Shown here: in pieces, positions 1 through 9,886 of the stretch
How the letters are laid out: the number at the start of each line of letters is the position of its first letter
Position numbering within the stretch: position 1 is the stretch's first letter
Source of the DNA: Tetracentron sinense
Taxonomy: Eukaryota; Streptophyta; Magnoliopsida; Trochodendrales; Trochodendraceae
Direction of reading: 5' to 3'
Length of the DNA stretch: 64,000 nucleotides
Assembly: GCA_015143295.1 (NCBI GenBank)
Contig: CM026561.1
Span: 42,350,875-42,414,874 of the forward strand
Position numbers and translations under genes: made by a program
The notes under the pieces: generated by a model
The model's input: only the letters and a program-made list of their open reading frames with translations
Told to the model about the DNA's origin: nothing
Database searches by the model: none

Positions 1-112
1 GTAGAGCCATTTGTTAGGCGTGTGGGAAGAGAGAGACAAGAGAGTGTTTGATAATAGTTTGGCCTGTGTGGGGAAGATTTTGCGTATATTGCCAAGTTGG
101 TTTTTTGATTAG
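1..112 (+). mobile_element. L1-type LINE, C-terminal coding remnant
   Basis: An open stretch reading W-E-E-R-D-K-R-V-F-D-N-S and ending at a stop near 110-112 matches the W-x-E-R-N-x-R-V-F-x-D-S tail that ends plant L1 ORF2 proteins; the fuller LINE at 47878-49655 has the same tail. The rest lies beyond the left edge. It is probably inside the last QPT intron or just past that gene. Identification rests on this short tail only. Confidence 0.45.
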
Positions 113-633
113 TGCTCATTTGGTCTAGACATGGATGAGTTAGCTTGTTGTCCTTTTTTACAAACTTGAGTAGTGTTTTCCCATCTTGTTTTTCTCCTTT
201 GGTTAACCTCTTGGCAAATTTTTCCAGTATACTCCATTCTTATTTAATGTTCTTTTACCAACAAAAATATATTGAGAAAAATAAAGACAAGCTTTATCAG
301 AAAATTTGGCCTTAAATAGAATGGAATGAGACAACAGGATACAAGGAGCCCATCCCAAACAGTTGGGTAACACCTGCTTGACGATGACGATAACAAGACA
401 ATGTGACAATTCTTCAGTAAATATGATACCTATAAAATCTTCCATCACAACCTTCATAATTTCAAATAGGAAGGGCCACAATATTGAGAAGCATGCCAGA
501 AGAACAAAAAAAAAATTGCAAAAATTAACTGTGTGAAAGATTATAACATACTTGTTGTTAACAGGAAAAAAGAAGAAGATAATATGCTTTCTAGCCCCAA
601 TTCTGTGTATCTTCCACTTAATAAAAGGATCAA

Positions 634-711
634 TCAAACTCTGTTTGGTTTCCTTGCCTGTATCTTTCCTTCCTTTATTTATATATGGTACTTTACTGAT
701 CAAAAAAAAAA
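634..711 (+). mobile_element. 78-bp 5'-truncated L1 3' tail with target-site duplication
   Basis: The short insert ends in TTTACTGATC followed by a poly(A) run, the same 3' end as the LINE near 49640. It is flanked by a perfect 13-bp direct repeat (ATAAAAGGATCAA at 621-633 and 712-724). That is the hallmark of target-primed reverse transcription with extreme 5' truncation. It sits in the last visible QPT intron. Confidence 0.7.
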
Positions 712-1177
712 ATAAAAGGATCAAATCTCACTTATTTTATAGATCACAAGACCAAGCAGCACTAACACCTCTCTGGTCTCAATCAAAAGAAATAAGCTAC
801 ATTCTATCCACAACATGTTTAATTATTTAGTAACGATAATTGAATTCTTTTGTGCCCAGTCAATACTAGAAGTCAAAGAGGTTAAAGATATTCTGTGATG
901 AATTACTAAGACCTTTTCCCCCCTTTTCTTTTAATAATAATAACAAACAAACACTTCCCCCCGAAATAATTGTTTGCCCTTGTGAAAATAAGTTCCAAGA
1001 GACAATAACTACTTTCTATAGTGAAATGTGTTATTTTTTGACAATGTGTTATTTTGGATATTTGCATGATAAATTCAGTTTAAGGTTGAATCCTGATTAG
1101 TCTGATCAAATCAATTGGGAAGTAGACAACAATGATAATTCCCGAAAGATCTTGTAGATACCTCATCCACCAAAAAA

Positions 1178-1179
1178 TA

Positions 1180-1210
<31 letters not shown>

Positions 1211-1212
1211 TA
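1178..1212. repeat. (AAT)n microsatellite
   Basis: About eleven AAT/AAC-type triplets, beginning about 25 bp past the donor of the last visible QPT exon, inside the intron. No function is suggested. Confidence 0.9.
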
Positions 1213-1237
1213 TGTTAGAATGAAGATTAGAAGTTAC

Positions 1238-3850
1238 CTCAGTCTCAAATCTTTCATTAATCAAATCAACAGCTTCTTTAAGCATGGACACGTCCACATC
1301 CCCATTCGATAGCGGGACAACCATATTGTCCAACATTATCCTGGTCAATGAAGTTCTCGTCTGAGATGCATATTGTAATACTTCATTCACTTCCTCAAGT
1401 GTCCTGGTCTCGATCTGAACTAAACGAAAATAGTTTCGTATTAACCACAATTTTAAATCGCCAGGTTAAGTCCATAAGCGGAGTTGACAAAATCTCTATT
1501 TCTGACAATTATATAAAATCTTCAAGCTTTTCAATCTAGGGAAAAATTTTCTTTGAAGTTGGGGACACTACCTCAACCCCCATTTGAAAATTTCTTTTAT
1601 CTAAATAGAGGTCCACAGATTTGATGGCATTTGTGACACCCCCAGCTATTGAAATATGGTTATCTTTTATCATCACCATATCGAATAAACCCATCCGGTG
1701 GTTTTTCCCTCCACCAATAAGTACCTGCCCAAGAGAAGGACCTGGAGAAGGTCAACCAAAGAAAAACATAATGGAATTTGTGGAACTAATAGATTACAGG
1801 CAAGAGAAATGATTGGCACCGCCCACTTATCCACCAAACGTAAGCCTGGAGCAGTTTTCCTCGTTTCTAAAATGCATGCAGGGTGTGCAGCATCTGCCAT
1901 TGCCTGCAGGAAACATGGACATTTCAATCTCTCCCTGGCATAGACAAGCGCAGTATTAGCCTGAATCCATTTGCATAAAATGGAATTCAAAAGATAAATA
2001 GCATGGCACTAAGCATTTGTTTATGGGGTGCATGACTTTTTCAATTAATAGCACCATATTCCACACTTCAAATTAGAACTTAAATATGACTCGCAGTTAT
2101 TCAATTTTAATTAGTGCAATAAATCCTTTAATTGTAGATTCTTCTCCAAACATTATGCATTAATTATATTGTTCTATACTTCTAGTCATATTGTGTATGT
2201 CGTATTTCTGCTATTAACATGGGATGATGCCATACAAGCTTCTATACATGTCATGCGTACAAGGAAGAAAGACCCAATTCCACAAGGTCGGGTCTTGACT
2301 AAGATATCTTGTAGGCCAAACAATAATCTCAGTTGGATGGTCTGCAATTAATACAGCTTTGTTGGACTAGTTGCATATTGTCGGACCATCCAAACTGATG
2401 CAATATCATGGATTATTAGAAGGAATTGATCAGGTAATTTTTTGCGTGAACCATTGCTTAGCTGGAGGCATCAAAAAATTACTTCCTGAACCCCTAGAAG
2501 TGTGCCACCAGTACAGATGTTATTTAGAGACATATTTACAGTCTATAATAGTCAATATTCAGAATTCACCTCCAAAGATAGGAATAATTTCCAGCTTAGT
2601 TCTAGTTTTTAATCCAACTCTATATGTTTACTCTTTGGGGTGGCCCCCCTTATGGTACAGACTTCGGTCCTTGCTAAACCACCACTTTGAACGTATGGCT
2701 GGTGATTCATTGAGTTTAAAACAAAAATAATAATAAAATACATAACAAATGCACCTTTGTTAGAGTTGCTATTCCACTCATCCTCTGCATAAAATTTAGC
2801 ACAACCCTTTCAGCCACAACAATGTTGTGCGCTCGACCTGCATATATTTGACACCCCCCCCCAAAAAAAAAAATCAACTTCAAAGAAAATCCTCCGAATT
2901 CCACCCATGCATTTCTTATTATTAGAATAAATCACACTCTGAGATTCTTACCATGTACTCTTCCAAACTGAATTCCTTTACGAATATGATCTCCATCCTT
3001 CTGAGACCACTCCACCTGATATTTGAAAATTACATTATACATAAGAGGAAGTGCCATCAGGCATTCTAACCACAAACATTACCCCGCGTATGCGCCTTTA
3101 TTTTGATTTTCTATTTTTTAATTATTTATGCAATGGAGAATCCAATAGAGAGAGTTCTGTCTCTATACCTTCAGTGAAGGATCAACCTCGTTAAATATCA
3201 TCTCTGCTAGTGCAATTCCTGCAATGACCCCATCCTCCTTTGCCAAGAAATGTGCTTCCACTTCCATATCAACTGGAACCGTCGCCATACAAGTCACATC
3301 TCCTGCAATTGGAGTCGCTGATTGTTCTCAACAAAACGTTTAGAATTGCGATATAAACCATTCCAGATGAATCTTTCTTGTTTGCACGATAGTCTAATCA
3401 TATAAAGTAATCTTCAGAGACAATTAGAAGTATATAAATTCAAAGAAAACTAGGAGAAGATGCAAATTTCAGGTCATAAACAGAAATGAAATTAAACACG
3501 AGAACCCTAGAAAATCCAAAAAGGAATAGAACCTTGATCACCGGCGTCTTCGGCGAGAGCGAGCTTGATGATGCCTTTGAGATCATAGGTAGGGTGAGAA
3601 GGAGGCTTTACCACCATGGCTTCAAATGAATTTCTAGGGTTTCTAACATCGATTGCAGACATTCTAATAAATCGCCTATAATTTCGAGAATAAACAAATT
3701 AAAATTACAATATTAAAGAATAATAAGCGAAGTGGATATTTCTTTTGGCTGAATTCATACAAACCTGGAATTTGTGGGAAAAGGAGGAGAAACTGAGGGA
3801 GAGATAGACGAAATGTTTACGTTACCGAATGAAAAACGAGTCCCAAACAT
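1238..3850 (-). CDS. QPT: Quinolinate phosphoribosyltransferase (decarboxylating), 3' end off window
   Basis: QPT (NadC family, EC 2.4.2.19) joins quinolinate and PRPP to give nicotinate mononucleotide, CO2 and pyrophosphate, the entry step of de novo NAD synthesis; in plants it acts in plastids. Exons, in reading order on the minus strand: 3850-3765, 3675-3533, 3302-3169, 3015-2952, 2837-2755, 1903-1820, 1724-1572 and 1414-1238. All have GT-AG junctions and together give 308 codons in frame. Family motifs are present: [28 protein letters not shown] and [10 protein letters not shown]. About 45-50 C-terminal residues are missing, so the last exon should lie left of position 1. Exon 1 encodes a Ser/Pro/Phe-rich leader of about 28 residues that looks like a plastid transit peptide; an internal Met (codon at 3662) would give a leaderless form. 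A transposon nest begins about 60 bp upstream of the start codon. Function is known from the family; exon 1 is my inference from splice signals. Confidence 0.9.
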
Positions 3851-4199
3851 CGTTCTTCTGCTTCTGAAGCTCTCAAGTCACTGGGAACATACTCTATCTG
3901 TCCTCTGTTAGAGCATCTCTAACGCAATGACTGCAATGCTCTATATCTCTCCTCTAAGAGCATCTCCAACTATAGAGTTTTGGTTGAAAAAGCCAACTCC
4001 AACCGTGCTCTATATTTAGAGGCTGGCCTATATTGCGATGCGACAGTGACTCTCTATATTTATTTAGAGATTTATTTAGAGTTCGGAGAGAAAATAGAGA
4101 TGGCCTCTATAACACTATTCATGTTCTTATAATATCATTTGTATCCTTTTATTGTCTTTCAATCTTTATTAAAATGCCGATTGTGTCCTTTTACCTTAT

Positions 4200-4425
4200 G
4201 ACACCCCCCTTAACCGTGATTAAGATTCATCCACCCATCCTTGGTTTGTTTTAAATATTAATTATTTTTAAAAATTAAAAAATTGTTTTTAATATTAAAA
4301 AACTCTAAAAATAGTTTTTTAATTTTAAAAAAAAAATTAATATTTTAAAAAAATACCAAGGATGGGTGGGTAAATCTTAACTACAGTTAAGGGGTGTCAA
4401 AAGAGACACGTGGCGACCTCAAAGG
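4200..4425. repeat. Inverted repeat made of two facing copies of the G-box module
   Basis: The left arm (GACACCCCCCTTAACC..CCATCCTTGG) and right arm (CCAAGGATGGGTGGG..TTAAGGGGTGTC) are near-perfect reverse complements around an AT-rich centre. The right arm continues into GACACGTGGCGACC. The same module returns at 5672-5745, in decayed form near 9430-9860, and as a tandem array at 13173-13965. Confidence 0.7.
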
Positions 4426-4440
4426 TATCACCCCTTGAAT

Positions 4441-4649
4441 TTTAGAGTAGGAATAGTGATTTAGAATTTCTTCCAATTAGAGCAAATAACTTTAAAGTGG
4501 GTCCCATCTCCTCCAAATATAGAGGAGATGCCGAAATAGATGAGAGTTTTAGAGTTTTGCATTCGAGATGCTCTAAATATAAAGGAGATGGGTCCACTTT
4601 AAAGTAATTTGCTCTAATGGAGGGATCTAAATCACTATTCCTACTCTAT
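4441..4649. repeat. Small foldback element
   Basis: Two arms of about 90 bp (TAGGAATAGTGATTTAGA..AAGTGGGTCC and its reverse complement near 4590-4645) face each other around 4545. It is inside the PIF-like element, and GAGATGCTCT near the centre repeats the outer terminus, so it may be a rearranged copy of the outer element's end. Confidence 0.55.
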
Positions 4650-4658
4650 AACACTATC

Positions 4659-5456
4659 TATGGGGGAATGCTACCCAGATTCTTTGATTCTCACTTTCTT
4701 TAAGAAGCCGACACGTGCACTTATTTTTCCCGGCCGCTTTTGCAGCCGGTTAAAGCTTTCCTACCGTCCTTATAATGCTCTACCCCTTCTTAAGTTTAAT
4801 ATTTATAAAAGAAACCCCAAAAGTACGGTGACATCAGAATAAAGGTTCTCCAAATACGGATAACATTAATAACTTTCTCTCTCTTGCTGTCTAAACACAA
4901 GGAGATTAGATCACAAGCCAATTGCGATTGAACTGGGGAGGGTGCAATTAAATCGCACCCTTAGGGTTAAATGATTTAATCATGATTTTTAGAAAAAAAA
5001 AATATTTTTAAACTTACAGGGTAGAGCAAGTTTAAACTAAAAATATAATTTTAAAAAAAATAATAAACTAAAAACATAATATTTTTAGTTTAAACTTGCT
5101 CTACCCTTGTTAGTTTAGAAAACAATATTTTTTTTCTAAAAATTAAAGGTTAGATTATTTAACCCTCAGGATTAGCGAATCTTGACCACACTTAATAAGA
5201 ATTGACAGGGCATATGTTGATTTGGGTGCGATGCACCATCCGTAGTTCAATCGCAATTGGCTTGTGATATGATCTCCTTGTGTTTAGACGGCAAGAGAGA
5301 GAGTTATCATGTTTTCCATATTTAGAGAAGCTTTATTCTTATGTCACCGTACCTTTGGGGGGTCTCTTTTATAAATATTAAATTGAACAAGGGGTAGAGC
5401 ATAATAAATATAGTAGGAAAGTGAGAATCAAAGAAACTGGGGCTAGCATTCCCCAT
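4659..5456. mobile_element. MULE-type foldback element, about 800 bp
   Basis: The termini read ATGGGG(G)AATGCTA on the left and, as reverse complement, on the right. The two halves are inverted repeats of roughly 400 bp each, mirrored near 5055: the AAGCCAATTGCGATTGAA, GAGATTAGATCACAAGCC and GGTAGAGCAAGTTTAAAC blocks all recur inverted. The flanks repeat AACACTAT(C/T) (about 4650-4658 and 5457-5465), a near-perfect 9-bp TSD typical of Mutator-like elements. No coding capacity. A transcript across it would form a long hairpin. Confidence 0.7.
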
Positions 5457-5671
5457 AACACTATTCATTTATTATTTTTAAAAAAATAGTTTTATATGTT
5501 TTCTTCTCCATTTTTCCTCTCAAACTCAATAATTCATCACTTTTGCCTCCAAAACAAAATAATTAGTCCACACAATTGCTACTAATTATTAAAAATATAC
5601 ATTAAAATTTATTTAATATTAAAAATATTTTTTTTTAATTTTAAAAAAAATTAATATTTAAAAAAAAACCA

Positions 5672-5745
5672 AGGATGGGTGGGTGAATCTTAACCACGGT
5701 TAAGGGGTGTCAAAAGGGACACATGGCGACCTCAAGGGGTGATAC
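5672..5745. repeat. Single copy of the CCAAGG..GTGTCAAAAGGGACAC module
   Basis: This is a single half-copy of the module seen at 4350-4425: CCAAGGATGGGTGGGTGAATC, then AACCACGGTTAAGGGGTGTC, then GGGACACATGGCGACC. It lies just left of the right arm of the PIF-like element. Confidence 0.65.
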
Positions 5746-6310
5746 TGTAGAGGATTTGGCTTTTTTTTTTTTTGCATCTTTTATCTTTTATTGATGAATT
5801 AAATTTAAAAATTAAACAATTATTAAAAATTATAAAAATAATTTCAATATAAAATGATAATTATTAAAATAAATTAAAATGATAGAATTGACATTTTAAA
5901 AAAGATTGCGAGACCAAAAAAGGACACAAATGATATTATAAGGGATGAATATTGTTATAGAGGTCATCCTTTATTTTCTTTTCCATCGCCTCTATTTTCT
6001 CTCCCATCCTCTAAATATAGAGGGTCACTGTAGCATCGTAGAGAATCAACTTTAAATATAGAGTACGCTTAGAGTGCTCTTTTCTAGCCAATACTATATA
6101 TTTAGAGTTATAAAGGATGGTTGGAGATGCTCTTAGCCGTTTTATTTCTTTCTGTCGAGCTTCTTCTACTATATACGTGGTGTGCAATACACATCACTTC
6201 CTTGGCATTACTCGGAATCCTCTCCATATTAGTCGATCATGCGTTGCACGCAGAGGGAAGAGCCTTTTTTTTATAAAAAAAAATTAAGAGGGAAGAGCTA
6301 AATAGCTAAT

Positions 6311-6490
6311 GAGGAGTGCTAGCCCTACTCTCAGGGCATTTCTACTTTTAGCCATAGCCAACCAACTGGCCATTTTCACTATGAAAGGCTTACAATCATT
6401 GAAAAAGTATGTACTTTAACAGTGAAAATTGTCAATTGGTTGGTTATGACTGAAAGTAGGAATACCCTGAGAGTAGGGTTAGCATTCCTC
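6311..6490. mobile_element. 180-bp MULE-type MITE with perfect 9-bp TSD
   Basis: The TIRs begin GAGGAGTGCTAGCCCTACTC on the left and GAGGAATGCTAACCCTACTC on the right (reverse complement), and pairing continues for about 70 bp per arm. The element is bracketed by ATAGCTAAT at 6302-6310 and 6491-6499. The whole element is one hairpin. TIR and TSD length fit Mutator-like MITEs. Confidence 0.85.
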
Positions 6491-6639
6491 ATAGCTAATT
6501 GCTAATCAATTTTGTCTTTTCTCTTTTTTCTTTCTTCTTTCCGGGGGCAATAATTAGTGGTTACAGTGCCGAGTGGAGCAAAGGTTTGAACTCCACGTGA
6601 AATATTGCAAAATTTCGGTCGTTTCCACTTAGGGGGTGG

Positions 6640-6960
6640 GCACGAGCTGTCGAGCTCAAGCTCACCTTCAATAAAAGCTCGGCTCACACCCCGTCTCTTG
6701 CTTCAATAATGGGGAATGTGAGAGGTCTTAGGATCTAATCTCACCGAGGGATGAGTTGTAAGAGTTCCAATCCTTAAGCTAACCACTAACAGTAGGTAAA
6801 TCATATCTGTACCAAAAAAACAAAACTTGGCTTGACTCGAGTGGCTTATTTAAGAAGCTTGAACAGGTTTTTTTAGGCTCGTTTAATAAACGAGCTAAGC
6901 TTGAACACCTCTTACTCGGCTTGTTAAAACCTTGGCTCATTTAAATATATATAAATATCT
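6640..6960. mobile_element. Fragment of the CTCGGCTTGA hAT-MITE family
   Basis: Pieces such as GAGCTCAAGCTCACC, AAAGCTCGGCTCACA and AAGCTTGAACACCTCTTACTCGG resemble the family at 21349-21723 and 56163-56345. An unrelated stretch of about 130 bp interrupts it. No clear TSD. Confidence 0.4.
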
Positions 6961-6974
6961 AAAAAATTAATAAT

Positions 6975-7560
6975 ATACATAAATCTCGAAAATGGACATG
7001 TAATGACTTAAAATCTAGAAAATCAGGCATGTTATGGCAAAAATGTTGAAAATTGGACATAAAATGGCTCAAAATGTCGAAAATGGCCAATGGCCACTGT
7101 TATGGCAAAAATCTCGAAATGGGCCAATGTAATGGTCAGAAATCTCGATAATGAGATCAGTATTTTCCCAAATTCTCGGAAATGGAACATGTAATGGCTC
7201 AAAATCTCAAAAATCAGGTCTGTTATGACAAAAATGTCAAAAATTGGACATTTAATGGCTCAAAATGTCGAAAATGGCCACTGTTATAGGCATAAATCTC
7301 GAAAATGACTCTTGTTACCGAACATATGACAACAATCTGCAAAATCGCGAAAATGACACAATTAATAAGTAAAAATTTCGAAAATTGGCACTGTTATGGC
7401 TAAAAATCTCGAAAATCACTTAAAAGCTTCTGCAAAATCACTAAATTCGCTTTAGAAAATCTACAAAATCACGAAAATCTCGAAAATGACAACTAATAAG
7501 TAAAAATCTCGAAAATGGGCACTATTATGGCCAAAAATCTTGAAAATGGGCACTGTCATG
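6975..7560. repeat. Degenerate minisatellite, unit about 36-40 bp
   Basis: The unit ATGGC..AAAATCTCGAAAATGG..CACTGTT recurs roughly 14 times with many substitutions and length changes. It ends at a T/C-rich patch near 7565. No coding sense. Confidence 0.7.
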
Positions 7561-8416
7561 GGAAAAAATACTTCTTCTTCTTCGGCCTTCCTAAAATTTC
7601 TGTGGGTAACAGAGGGTTTCTTTTTCTTCTCTCCTTCATCTTCTTCAATATGATGCCCCTTTTTCAAGTCTAGGCCAGGGTTTACGACAGTGGCAATGAA
7701 GAGTTTGGGGAACAAACAAGGAGAGGGGTATTTTGGAGAGAAAAATATAAGGGAAAGCACGTGCTCGTGGCTCGCATGCATGGAAGCCTACATAAATAAG
7801 TCCCTAAAAGAGGAGCCTATTTCCAGGTTTCTTCAAAAAGAGGGCCCAATTCCGTATTTTTCCCTTTTGTGAATAGTAGCAAAGTTCAACAACATTTATA
7901 AGTGTCATGTTTTCATTATAATAGTAGATGTTTTCATTATAATAGTAAAGATAGAGATGATATAAGTCTAAAAATAAATTTGTGATTCTCATTATAATAG
8001 TAGAGAATATATAATTGTAAGGATAAGAGACAAAATATATATGGGTAATTTTGTCAGTAAAGATAAATTTTAATTAATTTAATATAGAAAATAAGTGTAA
8101 TAATTGTGTCAATAGTAGTGACAAAATTCAATCAACCTTTTTTAGAGAATATATAGATAGTTGTATCTGATTGCCATGTTGTGAAGATTGGATTGAACTA
8201 GGATGGATGGTTGAACTAGTAAAATCTGGAATTGGCTAGTCAACCGATCCCTAGAACTGCCAAAATTAGATCCTTTTCGATACCTGCCTGAGAATCGAGA
8301 ACCGGTAGAACCAGTCGATTCAACTAGAGAACTGGTGATGAAAATAATATTAATGTAAGTTGAACTAAGACTTGGTTCATCAAAACTTGGGCCCTACCCA
8401 ATATATTTAAATTTTT
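7561..8416. other. Intergenic, no gene; Helitron-like terminus on minus strand
   Basis: A CTTCTTCTT-rich start is followed by AT-rich DNA. At about 8007 on the minus strand TCTCTACTATTATAATGAGA resembles the 5' end of plant Helitrons, and TACTATTATAATGAAAAC recurs twice nearby. No matching 3' end was found. The open frames here show no family motif. Confidence 0.4.
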
Positions 8417-8861
8417 TTCTACTATTCTAATGAGAGAATGTGGTATGATTGGGTTGCATGTGTGTGGTGTGTGTGTGTGTGTGTGAGTTTGCATGCTCTG
8501 TGTGTGTGTGTGTGTGGTTATGCATGGGTGGAGTGAGTATTTCCTTGTATTTGCCTTCAGTCATTGCCTTGTGGTATGATTGAGTTTACCAAAAAATGAG
8601 AGAATGTGGGGTAGATGGCATTGATTGACTTTTCTTTATTATGACGAGAAAACCAAATATTATGATATCCTATTACTATTTAGTAAAATAGATATTTAAG
8701 GGTATTACAGTCTTTTCAAATCAATTAACTTCCCTCAACCATCTACTCCTATTTTTTCTCTCTCACTCTCTATGTACTTTCAACCATCGCACAACTCACT
8801 TTTCTAACATATTTTCTCTCTTCCACGTCTCCCCTCAAACACACGTGCATAGACCCGTTAG
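8417..8861 (+). mobile_element. Decayed non-autonomous Helitron copy
   Basis: A TTCTACTATTCTAATGAG start, a body with GATTGACTTTTCTTTATTATGA and a 3' part ending CACACGTGCATAGACCCGTTAG align along most of their length with the cleaner Helitron at 60051-60356. A (GT)n tract with flanking duplicated sequence (8430-8590) interrupts the 5' part. Confidence 0.5.
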
Positions 8862-9125
8862 GTCCCTCTCACTCCCTTCCCTCTCTCACATGCATCACAA
8901 GTATCCAAAAGTTGTTTTGTCTTATTGACTTGGGATCCTCTCCAGTTTGCTCGTGAGGAGACAGCTAACAACACTCAAGAGGCGCCACACACCCCTATGT
9001 GCGCCAACCGAGTGTTATGCATGCAAACCAAGGTCTAGTTGGCACAAGCATGGGTATGTGGTGCTTCCCGAGTGGATGTTGGTGGTTTCCTCATCGGAAA
9101 CTACTAAAGAGGTATAACGCTACCC
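8862..9125. other. Intergenic, nothing identified
   Basis: Mixed sequence without coding or repeat signatures that I could assign. Confidence 0.5.
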
Positions 9126-9429
9126 AATAGTGGAGCCAGAAAATTTTCCTTTGGGTGGTTGAAGTACATATATTAAGAAAATTAATGGGATTAGGGGTAT
9201 GAGGTCTTGGGGGTTCGGGGCGTAACCCATGATTTTTTTTTTTTTTGAGTAATGAGTCAATTGTGGTCATAAAATTCGTTAATGTTGCATTCAAAAAAGA
9301 ATCAATAACAAGAAAAACACTAGCCTCCCTTTTGGTAGAACCATTATATAAAAAAAAATTAAGGAAAGTGCTTAACTTATTGCACATTTCCACTATGTAA
9401 TAGAATGTCGGTCTTCATTTGTCCCTCTA

Positions 9430-9862
9430 CTCTCTACCAACCTTCTTAATACCCATTAACTATGGTTAAGATTGACTCATCCCTAAAGATCATCCATTTA
9501 ACCTTGGTTTATAGAAAAAAATAACTCTAGGTTGGTTAAGCTTAAGCACGGTCAAAGGGGATGAAATGGGAAGACATTTGATTATATAGTCAAATGCGGG
9601 TAGGCTAATCACCACTCTAAAATTAACTATATTTTTCTATACTTCTATTTTTTATATCATGGAGATTTTTTCCCCACACACGTTTCATTGGGTGGAATGT
9701 GCGCACCTCCCCTGCTTGACACATGTCCCTTTTAATACCTATTAACTGTGGTTAAGATTCTTTCACCACTAGGATTTATACATCTACTCTTAGCTTTTAT
9801 TAACAAAATTAGTTCATAAGTTCATAAATCTTAACTAGGGTTAAAATGGACACAAGGCGTAA
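9430..9862. repeat. Two decayed inverted module copies
   Basis: Around 9445-9560 and 9715-9855 short arms (TTAATACC(C/T)ATTAACT(A/G)TGG then GGTTAAGATT, and TCTAGGTTGGTTAAGCTTAA) resemble the foldback module of 4200-4425 and the monomer of the 13.2-kb array. Confidence 0.5.
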
Positions 9863-9886
9863 AAAATCAATCTCAACTTCGCCTTG

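Larger units (their letters stand above)
3911..6132. mobile_element. PIF/Harbinger-like non-autonomous element, nested
   Basis: Both ends carry GAGCATCTC(C/T)AAC inverted repeats flanked by TTA (3908-3910 and 6133-6135), the TSD size and sequence of PIF/Harbinger elements. Sub-terminal inverted similarity continues for roughly 250 bp: CTAAGAGCATCTCCAAC recurs near 3953, and a CCTCTATAACA..ATTCAT block occurs in both arms. No transposase is seen. The interior is filled by other foldback elements listed separately. It lies in the upstream region of QPT. Confidence 0.65.

Noticed and set aside
203-724. Long minus-strand open frame (173 codons) and overlapping plus-strand frames
   Set aside because: It overlaps an L1 tail and AT-rich intron, with composition typical of A/T runs. 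Short resemblances to the missing QPT C-terminus (VTL, GVT, GSL) do not align without several gaps, so I do not call it the last exon.
4033-4842. Small plus-strand frames upstream of QPT
   Set aside because: They lie wholly in the PIF/MULE palindromes and show no family motif.
6975-7560. CRISPR-like spaced repeats
   Set aside because: The units are contiguous, irregular and in plant nuclear DNA; there are no uniform spacers or cas genes.
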